Source of the DNA: Acidobacteriota bacterium
Lineage (GTDB): Bacteria; Acidobacteriota; Holophagae; Holophagales; Holophagaceae
Assembly (NCBI GenBank): GCA_016192145.1
Contig: JACPUT010000002.1
Coordinates: 248,001-312,000, forward strand
Reading direction: 5' to 3'
DNA: 64,000 nt
The first letter of the stretch is position 1; each line of letters opens with the position of its first letter. A model generated the notes under the pieces. It worked only from the letters and a program-made list of their open reading frames with translations, was not told the DNA's origin and made no database searches. A program made the translations under genes and the position numbers. Shown piece by piece: positions 45,768 to 54,462 of this stretch.

Positions 45768-45788
45768 GGAGTTCCGCCCGCTTGGGGA

Positions 45789-47777
45789 TCAGGGCCCGAA
45801 GGGGTGGATGAGGAGGCCTTCCAGGGAGGGCACCGTCGACATGCCATCGGGCACCAGCCACACGAGCAGGCCGCCCGAGGCATGGGCCGTCAGCCGGGGG
45901 TACATGGCGTTCCAAGGGGGGCCCAGCCAGAGATCCCCCCGGCCGCTGGCATTCACCAGGGTGCCATCGGCCTTGATCCGGGCCCCCCGGAGGGAGGGAT
46001 TTAGCCCGATCCCCGGGGCCTCGAGCCAGGCGATCCAGGTTTCGCCTTGGACCCGGGCCAGGGTCACGTTGGCGTTCTGGACCCCGGGGGCCGTGGTGAC
46101 GGGGAACCCGCTGCTGGCGGGCGTTCCATCCAGCAGTTGGCCCAGGGTGGAGACCCGGGCCACGAAGACATTGTCGTTGCCCGTACCTCCCTGGAGCCGG
46201 GGATCCACCCAGGCCACCCGATAGGTGGCGCCATCGAAGAGCAGCTCGGGGGCCGCGGTGATCGTGGATTGCACGAGGATGCCCGCGGGGTCGAGCACCA
46301 CCCCGCCGGGCGAGACCCGGGTGCCCTGGATGCCGTGCCCTTGGGTGTCCCAGGCGGACTGGGCCCAGAGCACGAGGTAGTTGGTGCCATCGAAGGCCAC
46401 CGCGGGATGGGTTTGATAACCCGGGGCCGGGGCGATGGGGAAGGGGCTCCCGGAACCCTGGCCGGAGGGCGTCACGAACACGCCGAAGATCTGGCCGTAG
46501 CCCTCCACGTAGGGGGAAGCGGAGTACACCACCAGGAAGCGGGTGCCGTCGAAGGCCAGGGCCGGGGAATTCGCAGGGTCGGCTACCACCTGGAAGCCCG
46601 AAGGTCCATCCAGGGTGGTGCCGGTGGTGGAGATGCGTTGGGCCATGAGGGGGTGTTGCACGTCTCCGGGCGTGCCCATCACGGCCAGGTAGTTCGTCCC
46701 ATCAAAAGCGAGGGCCGCCTGCATGGCGACCTCATCGGTGGGCTGGGTGGTGGGGGCGGGGGCGGTCACGTCGAAGGTTGCACCTTCCCCGGTGCTGTCC
46801 AGGGTCCACAGGGTGCCGCGCCAGTTCACCGAATAGGTGGGGGAAGTGCCGGTGGCCCGCCGCCCCAGCACGAGGAAACGGGTGCCATCGGTGGCGACCA
46901 CGGGCCGCCCGGAGGGGTGGGGGAAGATGTGGTCATCGGGTGCCAGGCCCATCATCACCGGCAGGGGCAGCCCGAGGCCGCGGCGGATTCCATCGATGGC
47001 ATAACCCCGCGCTTCGGAATGGAGGGAAAGGGTCTCGGAGAGGCCCTGGAAGGAGACGGTGGTGGTGGTAGTGGTCTTGATGGGGCCCACGCCGGGGGCG
47101 GCCCAGGTGGTCTGGGTGGCCTGGAGGGTGGCCGTCTGGGGCACCGAAGAGAGGCGCAGGGTGCCGTTCAGGGTGGTGATCCGTTTGCCGGCGGTGGGGA
47201 AGACTCCAGCCGGAACGGAGATGGGCTCGAAGCCCGTGATGGCGGAACTCTGGGTGAGATCGATCTTCTCCGGGATCCCATCGCCATCCAGGTCCTCTCC
47301 GAAGTTCAGGCCCGTCCGCGTGAAGCTGGCGATGGGGCCCACGAGCGGCGGAAAGAGCAGCTCCGGGTTGGGCACCGTCTGGGCCGTCAGGAGGTCGGTG
47401 GGATCGTTGGTCCCCAGGAAGGTCACACCGCCAAGGCTCTTGTGGTAGTAGCTCTCCAGGGGGGAGGCGCCGGATCCCTCCGTCAGCACGGTGGCCTGCA
47501 CCCCGAAGACCATCCGGGTTCCGGTCACGGCCACGGACGTGAAGGGGTGGGCGGGAGGATCGGAGGGATCGCTGGTGGAGACGTTGAGGTACCAGGTATC
47601 CCCGGGCGCATTGGGGAAGTAGTGCTCCGTATCCCCAGGGCCGGTGGCGGGCGCGAATCCGGCCCCTCCCGTAACGGGGGGCGGCGGGGCATCGCTGCCA
47701 CCACCCTCACCCTTGCAGCCGGGCAGGAGCAGGAGCGCCACGACTCCCAGGGACAGGACGCCCGATGGCTTGCGCAT
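45789..47777 (-). CDS. Large secreted lipoprotein, unknown function
   Basis: A 662-residue protein with a lipoprotein signal, LLLLPGC (Cys about 20). Residues 40-270 form a beta-rich domain with a calcium-like DLDGDGIPEK stretch. From about 300 on, repeated blades of the form LAFDGTNYLVLW/FDGTRFLVVY suggest a beta-propeller of six or seven blades. ATG 47777 follows GGGAGG; the frame is open further upstream, without signal sequence. No known family; likely anchored to the outer or inner membrane facing out. The 251-base upstream gap to the divergent gene shows no feature. Confidence 0.8.
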   Translation of the reverse strand: MRKPSGVLSLGVVALLLLPGCKGEGGGSDAPPPPVTGGAGFAPATGPGDTEHYFPNAPGDTWYLNVSTSDPSDPPAHPFTSVAVTGTRMVFGVQATVLTEGSGASPLESYYHKSLGGVTFLGTNDPTDLLTAQTVPNPELLFPPLVGPIASFTRTGLNFGEDLDGDGIPEKIDLTQSSAITGFEPISVPAGVFPTAGKRITTLNGTLRLSSVPQTATLQATQTTWAAPGVGPIKTTTTTTVSFQGLSETLSLHSEARGYAIDGIRRGLGLPLPVMMGLAPDDHIFPHPSGRPVVATDGTRFLVLGRRATGTSPTYSVNWRGTLWTLDSTGEGATFDVTAPAPTTQPTDEVAMQAALAFDGTNYLAVMGTPGDVQHPLMAQRISTTGTTLDGPSGFQVVADPANSPALAFDGTRFLVVYSASPYVEGYGQIFGVFVTPSGQGSGSPFPIAPAPGYQTHPAVAFDGTNYLVLWAQSAWDTQGHGIQGTRVSPGGVVLDPAGILVQSTITAAPELLFDGATYRVAWVDPRLQGGTGNDNVFVARVSTLGQLLDGTPASSGFPVTTAPGVQNANVTLARVQGETWIAWLEAPGIGLNPSLRGARIKADGTLVNASGRGDLWLGPPWNAMYPRLTAHASGGLLVWLVPDGMSTVPSLEGLLIHPFGP

Positions 47778-48028
47778 GGGATCCTCCCAGCGTTTTCGCG
47801 GCCGGGCCTGACCCACTGCCGCGGAATTCCGCTGAACACCCCAGCTTGCTCCCGGGGGTGGGCCCGTAAAGGGCAATGTCGGTGACCCAGCGCAACTCCG
47901 CCGGAAGCGGATCAGGACTGGATCCGCGACTCAACCGCGCGGCACCCTGAGGCCAGGGGTGGGGCGAGCCCCGTGGTTCCGTCCGGGGATGCAACGGTAG
48001 GATGGGCCATCGCCACCCAGGAGTCGCC

Positions 48029-51000
48029 ATGCACCTTCGCCCCATCGCCGGCCTCGCATGCATGCTCGTCGCATCCCAGCCCCTGATGCTTCCGGCCCAG
48101 GCCCCCGCCAAAGCCAAGGCCGATGCCAAAGCCGAAGCTTCGCCCCTGGCCGCGCTGGGGGAACTGCCCTTCCGCAGCATCGGCCCCGCCCGCACCTCGG
48201 GCCGGGTGGTGGACATCGTCGTGGATCCCGCCCGCCCCGCCACCTGGTACGTCGCCGCGGGCAGCGGCGGCGTCTGGAAGACGGAAAACGCAGGCACCAG
48301 CTGGACGCCCATCCTCGAGCGGGAGGGATCCTACGCCATCGGTTGCCTCACCCTCGATCCCCAGGACCCCCTCACGATCTGGGTGGGATCGGGCGAAAAC
48401 AACAGCCACCGCAGCGTGGGCTTCGGCGATGGCGTCTACCGATCCGTGGATGGCGGCAAGACCTGGGAGAACATGGGCCTCAAGACCTCCGAGCACATCG
48501 GCAGGATCCTCGTGGACCCGAAGGATTCCCGCGTCGTCTACGTCGCCGCCCAGGGGCCCCTCTGGAGTGCCGGCGGCGAGCGCGGCCTCTACAAGACCAC
48601 GGATGGGGGCAAGTCCTGGAAGGCCGTGCTCACGATCAGCGAGCACACGGGCATCACCGACGTGGTGATGGACCCCCGGAACTCCGCCGTGCTCTACGCC
48701 GCGGCCTACCAGCGCCGCCGGCACGTGTGGACGCTCATCGACGGCGGTCCCGAGAGTGCCATTCACAAGTCCACGGATGGCGGGCTCACGTGGAAGAAGC
48801 TCGCGGGCGGGCTGCCCAAGGAGGAGATGGGCCGCATCGGCCTGGCCATCTCCCCCCAGGATCCGGACGTGGTCTACGCCACCATCGAGGCCGCCAACAA
48901 GGAGGGCGGGTTCTTCCGTTCCACGGACGGTGGCGCCAGCTGGGAGAAGCGCAGTCCTTGGGTGTCCGGCGCGGCCATGTACTACCAGGAGCTCTTCGCG
49001 GATCCCACCCGGGCCGATCGCGTGTACGCCATGGATACCTTCATGCAGGTCTCCGACGACGGGGGCAAGACCTGGCGCCGCGTGGGCGAGAAGGACAAGC
49101 ACGTGGACAACCACGCCCTCTGGATCGATCCCGCGGATGGCCGCCACCTGCTGGCGGGTTGCGATGGCGGCGTGTACGAAAGCCACGATCAGGGCGCCTC
49201 TTGGTCCTTCATCGCCAATCTCCCCATCACCCAGTTCTACCGCGTGGCCGTGGACAACGCGCTGCCCTTCTACAACGTGTACGGCGGCACCCAGGACAAC
49301 TTCAGCCTCGGCGGCCCCAGCCGCACCATCAAGGCGCACGGGGCCACCAATGAAGATTGGTTCGCCACCCAGAGCGGCGATGGGTTCTACAGCCAGGTGG
49401 ATCCCGAGGACCCGGACACGGTGTACTCCGAATCCCAGTACGGCGGCTTGGCCCGCTTCGACCGCCGCACCGGCGAGGCCATGGATATCCAGCCCGTGGC
49501 GGCGCCCGGCGAGGCCCCCCTCCGCTGGAATTGGGACAGCCCGCTGCTCCTCAGCCCCCATCAGCCCAAGCGGCTCTACTTCGCGGCCAACAAACTGTTC
49601 CGCAGCGACGACCGGGGCAACACGTGGGTGCCCGCGAGCCCCGACCTCACCCGCCAACTGGATCGCAACAGCCTGAAGGTCATGGGCCGCGCCTGGAGCG
49701 TGGATGCCGTGGCCCGGCACGCCAGCACGTCCAACTACGGCAATATCGTGGCCCTGGCCGAATCCCCCAAGGTGGAGGGCCTGCTCTTCGTGGGCACGGA
49801 CGATGGCCTCCTCCAGGTGAGCGAGGATGGCGGCAAGGGCTGGCGCAAGCTGGACACCTTCCCCGGCGTTCCCGATCGCACCTACATGGCGAGCCTGTCG
49901 CCCTCCCCGCATCGGGCCGAGGTGGTCTACGCCGCCTTCAACAACCACAAGAACGGCGACTTCAAACCCTACCTGCTCCGCAGCGGGGATCGGGGACGCA
50001 CCTGGGCCTCCATCGCGGGAAACCTGCCCGTTCGGGGGCCCGTGCACGTGATCCGCGAAGACCCCGCCCGGGAGGGCCTGCTCTACGCGGGCACGGAGTT
50101 CGGCCTCTTCTTCAGCCTGGATGGCGGCAAGGCCTGGACCCCCTTCAAAGGCCTACCCACTATCCCCGTGCGCGACCTGGCCATCCAATCCCGGGAGGGC
50201 GATCTGGTGGTCGGCACCTTCGGGCGCGGGATCTACATCCTCGATGACCTCGCGCCCCTGCGGGAAGCCAAGGCCGAGGCCCTGGCCGCCGAGGCCCACC
50301 TCTTCGCCACCCGGCCGGCCCCGCTCTACGTGGAAGCCAAGCCCTTCGGCTACCCGGGCAAAGGCTTCATGGGCGGGGATTTCTACACCGCGCCGAACCC
50401 GACCTTCGGAACCACCTTCACCTACCACTTAAAGGCGGAGCTGAAGAGCCTCCGCAAGCAGCGCCAGGCCCGAGAGCAGGAAGTGCTCAAGGGGGGCGGG
50501 GAGCCCAAGGCCCCCAGCTGGGCGGAGCTCACGGCGGAAGCCCGGGAGGCCGCGCCCCAGGCGGTGCTCACCATCTCCGATGCCGAAGGAAAGGTCCTCC
50601 GGCACCTCACGGGCCCCGCGAAGGCGGGCCTCCAGCGGGTGGCCTGGGATCTGCGGCGGGGTGCGCCGGATCCCATCAACCTGAAGCCCAAGGAGGAGGG
50701 GGATCCCTGGGATGAGAGCGTCAACGGCGCCTTGGTCCCCCCCGGCACCTACCGTGCCCAGCTGGGCCTGCGGGTGGATGGCATCCTGCGCCCCGTGGCC
50801 GCCCCCATCACCTTCGAGGTGAAGGTGATGCCCGGCCGCTCCGCCGAAGGACTGCAGGCCATCACCGGGTTCCAGGCCACGGCCTCGGAACTGCTGCGCC
50901 AGGGCAACCAGGTCGCGGCCTCTCTCCAGGAGGCCTTGAATCGGCTGGCCCACGTGCGCAAGGCCCTTCAGGAGACGCCGGGCATCGCCCCGGAGTTGGG

Positions 51001-51310
51001 CGATCGGGCCAGGGCCCTAGACCTCCGACTCCGGGATCTCCAGGTGCTTTTGAAGGGCGATGGGGTGAAGGCGGCCTACCAGGAGCCCCCGCATCCCGGC
51101 CTGCTGGAGCGCATCGAGCGCGTGACCGGCGGCGTGTGGTCCACGACCCAGGCGCCCACTTCCACCCAGCGCCAGAACCTGGCCTGGGCGGAGGCGGGGC
51201 TCACGGCCCTGAAACCCCAGATCCGCGAGGCGGTGGAGCGGGATCTGAAGGCCCTGGAAGCCGCCCTGGACCAGGCCCGGGCCGTGCATACCCCCGGCCG
51301 TCTGCCCTGA
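48029..51310 (+). CDS. Sortilin/BNR-repeat secreted propeller protein
   Basis: A 1093-residue protein with a signal peptide (cleavage likely near APAKA, residue 24-30). Residues 45-760 carry many Asp-box/BNR repeats (YRSVDGGKTWENM, YKTTDGGKSWKAV and so on), the VPS10/sortilin-like propeller type common in Acidobacteriota and Bacteroidota. The C-terminal 300 residues hold a beta domain and helical coil. Catalytic residues of sialidases are not identifiable, so it is not called a glycosidase. It may bind polymers or peptides. ATG 48029 follows CAGGAG. Confidence 0.88.
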   Translation: MHLRPIAGLACMLVASQPLMLPAQAPAKAKADAKAEASPLAALGELPFRSIGPARTSGRVVDIVVDPARPATWYVAAGSGGVWKTENAGTSWTPILEREGSYAIGCLTLDPQDPLTIWVGSGENNSHRSVGFGDGVYRSVDGGKTWENMGLKTSEHIGRILVDPKDSRVVYVAAQGPLWSAGGERGLYKTTDGGKSWKAVLTISEHTGITDVVMDPRNSAVLYAAAYQRRRHVWTLIDGGPESAIHKSTDGGLTWKKLAGGLPKEEMGRIGLAISPQDPDVVYATIEAANKEGGFFRSTDGGASWEKRSPWVSGAAMYYQELFADPTRADRVYAMDTFMQVSDDGGKTWRRVGEKDKHVDNHALWIDPADGRHLLAGCDGGVYESHDQGASWSFIANLPITQFYRVAVDNALPFYNVYGGTQDNFSLGGPSRTIKAHGATNEDWFATQSGDGFYSQVDPEDPDTVYSESQYGGLARFDRRTGEAMDIQPVAAPGEAPLRWNWDSPLLLSPHQPKRLYFAANKLFRSDDRGNTWVPASPDLTRQLDRNSLKVMGRAWSVDAVARHASTSNYGNIVALAESPKVEGLLFVGTDDGLLQVSEDGGKGWRKLDTFPGVPDRTYMASLSPSPHRAEVVYAAFNNHKNGDFKPYLLRSGDRGRTWASIAGNLPVRGPVHVIREDPAREGLLYAGTEFGLFFSLDGGKAWTPFKGLPTIPVRDLAIQSREGDLVVGTFGRGIYILDDLAPLREAKAEALAAEAHLFATRPAPLYVEAKPFGYPGKGFMGGDFYTAPNPTFGTTFTYHLKAELKSLRKQRQAREQEVLKGGGEPKAPSWAELTAEAREAAPQAVLTISDAEGKVLRHLTGPAKAGLQRVAWDLRRGAPDPINLKPKEEGDPWDESVNGALVPPGTYRAQLGLRVDGILRPVAAPITFEVKVMPGRSAEGLQAITGFQATASELLRQGNQVAASLQEALNRLAHVRKALQETPGIAPELGDRARALDLRLRDLQVLLKGDGVKAAYQEPPHPGLLERIERVTGGVWSTTQAPTSTQRQNLAWAEAGLTALKPQIREAVERDLKALEAALDQARAVHTPGRLP

Positions 51311-51322
51311 GGGCGGGTTGAT

Positions 51323-51447
51323 GTTGGGCTTTGGGCTCTAGGCTCTGGGCTCTGGCTGGTTCCGAATGTGCATTGATTCGCCAAGGAACGAATCGAAAGG
51401 AAATGCCGTACCCAGCCAGAGCCCAAAGCCCAGAGCCTCAGCCCTTG
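51323..51447. repeat. Inverted-repeat element, GGGCTCT family
   Basis: The left arm 51323-51361 is built of GGGCTTT/GGGCTCT/AGGCTCT units; the right arm 51410-51447 is the imperfect reverse complement, with a 13-base exact core GGGCTCTGGCTGG. It overlaps the last codons of the DUF4149 gene. Confidence 0.8.
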
Positions 51448-51953
51448 GCCCCGGGCCGCGGCAGTTTCTCCACGAGCAGGCCGAGCCCCAGGGCCAGCGC
51501 GATGCGTACGAAGAACGCGATGTTGCTGACCTTGTGGTTCCGCTCGTAGATGGCGCGCAGCGGGTTCTCCAGGGGGAAACTCTCGATGGGGCCCCCCATC
51601 TGGGCGCGCAGCTCGGCGAGGCGGGGAGTCACGAGGTTGTGGCTGATGAGGGTGAGGAGGATCGGCACCAGCATGGCCAGGGCCCAGAGCTTGGCGGGCC
51701 CGATGGGGCCCTCGTCCAGCTCGCCGATCCAGCGGCCCCCGTAGCTCAGGACGAGGGGCACGAGAAAGGCGAACCAGGCGAGGGTGTCCAGCCGGTGCAC
51801 CATGGCGCCGGCGACCTGCCCCGCGAGGTCGCGGCTGGGCAGCTTGGCGAAGAGGAGGGGGGCCATGGCCCCGAAGCCCAGGCAGGCGCCCGCCCACAGG
51901 AGGAGGACCAGCATGGAGGCGCGGTCCAGTCGGCGAAGGAGGGTGTCGTTCAT
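51438..51953 (-). CDS. DUF4149 membrane protein
   Basis: A 171-residue protein with four helices (about 13-35, 53-72, 87-107, 147-165). The pattern of a conserved FGAMAPLLF near the first helix and HNLVTPRL before the last matches the DUF4149 family of integral membrane proteins of unknown role. The C-terminal codons lie within the repeat element, so the tail may have been altered by it. It is 35 bases from the O-methyltransferase, same strand. Confidence 0.8.
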   Translation of the reverse strand: MNDTLLRRLDRASMLVLLLWAGACLGFGAMAPLLFAKLPSRDLAGQVAGAMVHRLDTLAWFAFLVPLVLSYGGRWIGELDEGPIGPAKLWALAMLVPILLTLISHNLVTPRLAELRAQMGGPIESFPLENPLRAIYERNHKVSNIAFFVRIALALGLGLLVEKLPRPGAKG

Positions 51954-51988
51954 ACCCTACAGAATCTCATGCCCAGCGGCCCGGAGCT

Positions 51989-52642
51989 TCACCGCTTGAT
52001 CCCGATGAGCAGGCCATCCGGCGTGGGCACCACGCAGGTGTCGAAGGCCTCGGCGGCCTCGTGGTGGAAGCGGCGCACGGCCTCCGCTTCCTCGTTCTCT
52101 TCGAGCAGCCGCCCGAAGAGGTAGACGTTGTCGGCGATGAGGAGGCCGCCCGCCCGGAGGTTCTGGGCGGCCCAGGCGCCGTATTCGGCGTACCCGGCCT
52201 TGTCGGCGTCCAGAAAGACGGCATCGAAGGGGCCCTCGATCTCCAGCTTGGGCAGCGTCTCCTTCGCATCCCCTTCCAGGAGCTTCACGGTGACGCCGGG
52301 CGGGGCGGCCACGAGGGCCGGGCGGGCCACCATGGCGTGGCGGGGGTGGTATTCCAGGGTCCAGAGGCGACCCCCGGGCTGCAGGCCGCGGGCGAGGCGC
52401 AGGCCGGAATAACCGGCGAGGGTGCCGACTTCCACCACGCGCCGGGCGCCGATGAGGCGCATCAGCAGGGTGAGGAGGCCCCCTTCCTGCTGGCCCAGCT
52501 GGATCTGGGGCAGCCCCGTGCGCTCGGGCGCGGAAAAGGCGAGGCCGAGCGCCTTGTCGTGGGGGCCGTGGAGGGCATCCAGAAAGGCGTGGATCTCGGC
52601 GGTGTCGTAGCGCTGGCCCTCGCGGGACTTGGGATCGGCCAT
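51989..52642 (-). CDS. SAM-dependent O-methyltransferase
   Basis: A 217-residue class I methyltransferase close to the caffeoyl-CoA/catechol O-methyltransferase type. SAM motif VVEVGTLAGYSGLRLA, the acidic residue in TLEYHP, and the metal-site FDAVFLDADKAGYAEY plus ADNVYLFG are seen, as expected for Mg-dependent members. The substrate is not predictable. ATG 52642 starts eight bases after the pseudopilin gene's stop. Confidence 0.9.
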   Translation of the reverse strand: MADPKSREGQRYDTAEIHAFLDALHGPHDKALGLAFSAPERTGLPQIQLGQQEGGLLTLLMRLIGARRVVEVGTLAGYSGLRLARGLQPGGRLWTLEYHPRHAMVARPALVAAPPGVTVKLLEGDAKETLPKLEIEGPFDAVFLDADKAGYAEYGAWAAQNLRAGGLLIADNVYLFGRLLEENEEAEAVRRFHHEAAEAFDTCVVPTPDGLLIGIKR

Positions 52643-52650
52643 GTCAGCCC

Positions 52651-53067
52651 TTACCACTCGTTGTAGGGGATGCCATTGGTCCCCAGATCGGTGCTCGTGC
52701 TCCGCACCCGCCGGATGCCCAGCTCCGCTTCGGGATTGGACGGATCCGCATCCTCGAGCTCGGTGGCCCACGTGTCCTTGGATTGGGTCATGGGGTCCAT
52801 GGGGATCTCCCGCAGGTACTGCAGGTCCCGCAGGGCGGAGAGGCTGGCGGGATAGCGCCCGCGATCCACCCGGTGCTGCTCCAGGGCGTTGTGCATCTGG
52901 AAGAGGTTCTCCTTCAGCACCGCCTCCCGGGCCACCTTCGTCTTGTACCGGTAGCCCGCTAATCCCACCGTGGCGAGGATGCTGAGGATGCTCATCACCA
53001 CCAGCAGCTCCATGAGCGTGAAGCCGCCTTGGCGGCGGGACGCGGGGCTGATGGAAAGGAGGGACAT
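52651..53067 (-). CDS. GspG-like type II pseudopilin, orphan
   Basis: A 138-residue protein with a short basic leader and the prepilin motif GGFTLMELLVV, cut by prepilin peptidase after Gly, then a 20-residue helix and a C-terminal domain with PMDPMTQSKDTWATE and an ending PYNEW, as in major pseudopilin GspG. The Ca-site region typical of GspG could be the acidic DADPSNPEAE. No other type II secretion genes are near. ATG 53067 follows GGAGG. Confidence 0.88.
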   Translation of the reverse strand: MSLLSISPASRRQGGFTLMELLVVMSILSILATVGLAGYRYKTKVAREAVLKENLFQMHNALEQHRVDRGRYPASLSALRDLQYLREIPMDPMTQSKDTWATELEDADPSNPEAELGIRRVRSTSTDLGTNGIPYNEW

Positions 53068-53134
53068 GGGAATCACCTTACCATTCCCGTGAGGTGATCC
53101 GCCTCGAGGTGCCCCATGGGGCTGGAAAAGAAAT

Positions 53135-53155
53135 GAGGCCGCACCAGGCGGCCTC
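53135..53155 (-). terminator. Terminator after hppD
   Basis: GAGGCCGC-ACCAG-GCGGCCTC hairpin. On the minus strand it is followed by ATTTCTTTTCC, so it suits termination of hppD, whose stop is 25 bases upstream in that direction. Confidence 0.85.
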
Positions 53156-53179
53156 GTTCCCAATGTGATCCATGAGGCG

Positions 53180-54289
53180 TTACAGCACGCCGCGGCGCTT
53201 CTGATCCAGCTCGATGCTGTCGTAGAGGGCCTGGAAGTTGCCCTCGCCAAATCCCATATTCCCCCGCCGCTGGATGATCTCGAAGAAGAGGGGGCCGATC
53301 TGGTCTTCGGTGAAGATCTGTAGGAGGTAGCCGCTCGCGTCGCCGTCGATCTGGACGCCGAGGTGCTCGGCCTCGGCGAGGTCCTCGCGCACGGTGTAGC
53401 CGCTCTTCTCGATGCGGCCGGGCAGGAGCTCGTAGTAGGTCTTGGGCACGCGGAGGAACTTGAAGCCCTGCTCGCCGAGGGTGCGCAGGGTGTGGAAGAT
53501 GTCGTTGGTGGAGAGGGCGATGTGCTGCACGCCCTGGCCCTTGTGGCGCTTGATGTACTCCTGGACCTGGCTCTTCTCGTCCGTGGGCTGGTTGATGGGG
53601 ATGATCACGCGGTTGTTGGAGGACTGCACCACCTTGGAGTCGAGGCCCGTGCCCAGGGCTCCGCGGATGTGGAACTCGCGGGTGACGACGAAGCCATAGA
53701 CGTTCTCGTAGAAGGCCACGAGGGCCTCCATCTCCTCGGGGCCCACGTTGTTAGTGAGGTGGTCCACGCGCACGAGGCCGGGGTCGCAGAAGGCGGGGGC
53801 GGGGTCGGCCTGGAAGCCGGGCCAAAAGGCGGCGAGCTCGCCCTTGCGCTCGATGAGGTAGTTCCACACGTCACCCACGCCCTGAATGGCGGCGAAGCGC
53901 AGCGTTCCGGCGCCGAGGGTGTGGGTCTCGGGCTCGGCGAGCACCTTGGCGCCCTGGGCCCGGGCGCCGGCGATGGCGACGTCGAGATCGGCCACTTCGA
54001 AGTTGAGGGCGCAGACGCCCTCGCCGTGTGCCTGGAAGTAGCGCCCGGCGGGGTGGGTGTCGTTGGAGTCGAAGATGAGGATGTCCATGCGCTGCTGGTG
54101 CAGGTGGACGGCCTTGCCCCAGGGGCCGGAGGCGCTGGCCACGCGGGCGAAGCCCAGCTTGCGGTAGAGGGGCTCCAGGCGGGCCAGCTCGCCCGTCATC
54201 TGGAAGTGGTCGATGCGGCTCAGGCCCAGGGGGTTGGACGCGGTCTTGTCAGTGGCGGGGGCGCTGAGGGCAAAGGAAGGCGTGGACAT
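53180..54289 (-). CDS. hppD: 4-Hydroxyphenylpyruvate dioxygenase
   Basis: A 369-residue iron(II) enzyme that converts 4-hydroxyphenylpyruvate and O2 to homogentisate and CO2. The three metal ligands stand in RVDHLTNN, GVQHIALST and FFEIIQRRG (His, His, Glu). The C-terminal FGEGNFQALYDSIE is a family signature. Homogentisate 1,2-dioxygenase is not in the window, so further breakdown or pigment/quinone use is unknown. It is monocistronic between two hairpins. O2 dependence implies an aerobic phase in the life style. Confidence 0.96.
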   Translation of the reverse strand: MSTPSFALSAPATDKTASNPLGLSRIDHFQMTGELARLEPLYRKLGFARVASASGPWGKAVHLHQQRMDILIFDSNDTHPAGRYFQAHGEGVCALNFEVADLDVAIAGARAQGAKVLAEPETHTLGAGTLRFAAIQGVGDVWNYLIERKGELAAFWPGFQADPAPAFCDPGLVRVDHLTNNVGPEEMEALVAFYENVYGFVVTREFHIRGALGTGLDSKVVQSSNNRVIIPINQPTDEKSQVQEYIKRHKGQGVQHIALSTNDIFHTLRTLGEQGFKFLRVPKTYYELLPGRIEKSGYTVREDLAEAEHLGVQIDGDASGYLLQIFTEDQIGPLFFEIIQRRGNMGFGEGNFQALYDSIELDQKRRGVL

Positions 54290-54406
54290 GCGGACTCCAT
54301 TTCAGTCGAACCTCCAGCATGGGTTTCCGACCCGGTGACAGGCATCACAGCGTATCGATTATTAACAAGACCGACGACTCTGAAATAATCTGGTTCCGCG
54401 GGCCAT

Positions 54407-54461
54407 CCCCCCAGCAACTGCAAAGGGCCCGCAACGCGGGCCCTTTGCAGTTGCTGGGGGG
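54407..54461 (-). terminator. 26-bp perfect hairpin after infB
   Basis: Arms 54407-54432 and 54436-54461 are perfectly complementary over 26 bases with only AAC between. It starts one base past the infB stop. On the minus strand no T tract follows, so it may terminate by stem strength or act to protect the mRNA end. Confidence 0.8.
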
Positions 54462-54462
54462 A

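Noticed and set aside
48029-51310. Sialidase
   Set aside because: Asp-box repeats are present but no arginine triad or other catalytic set was recognised; the VPS10/sortilin type is a better match.
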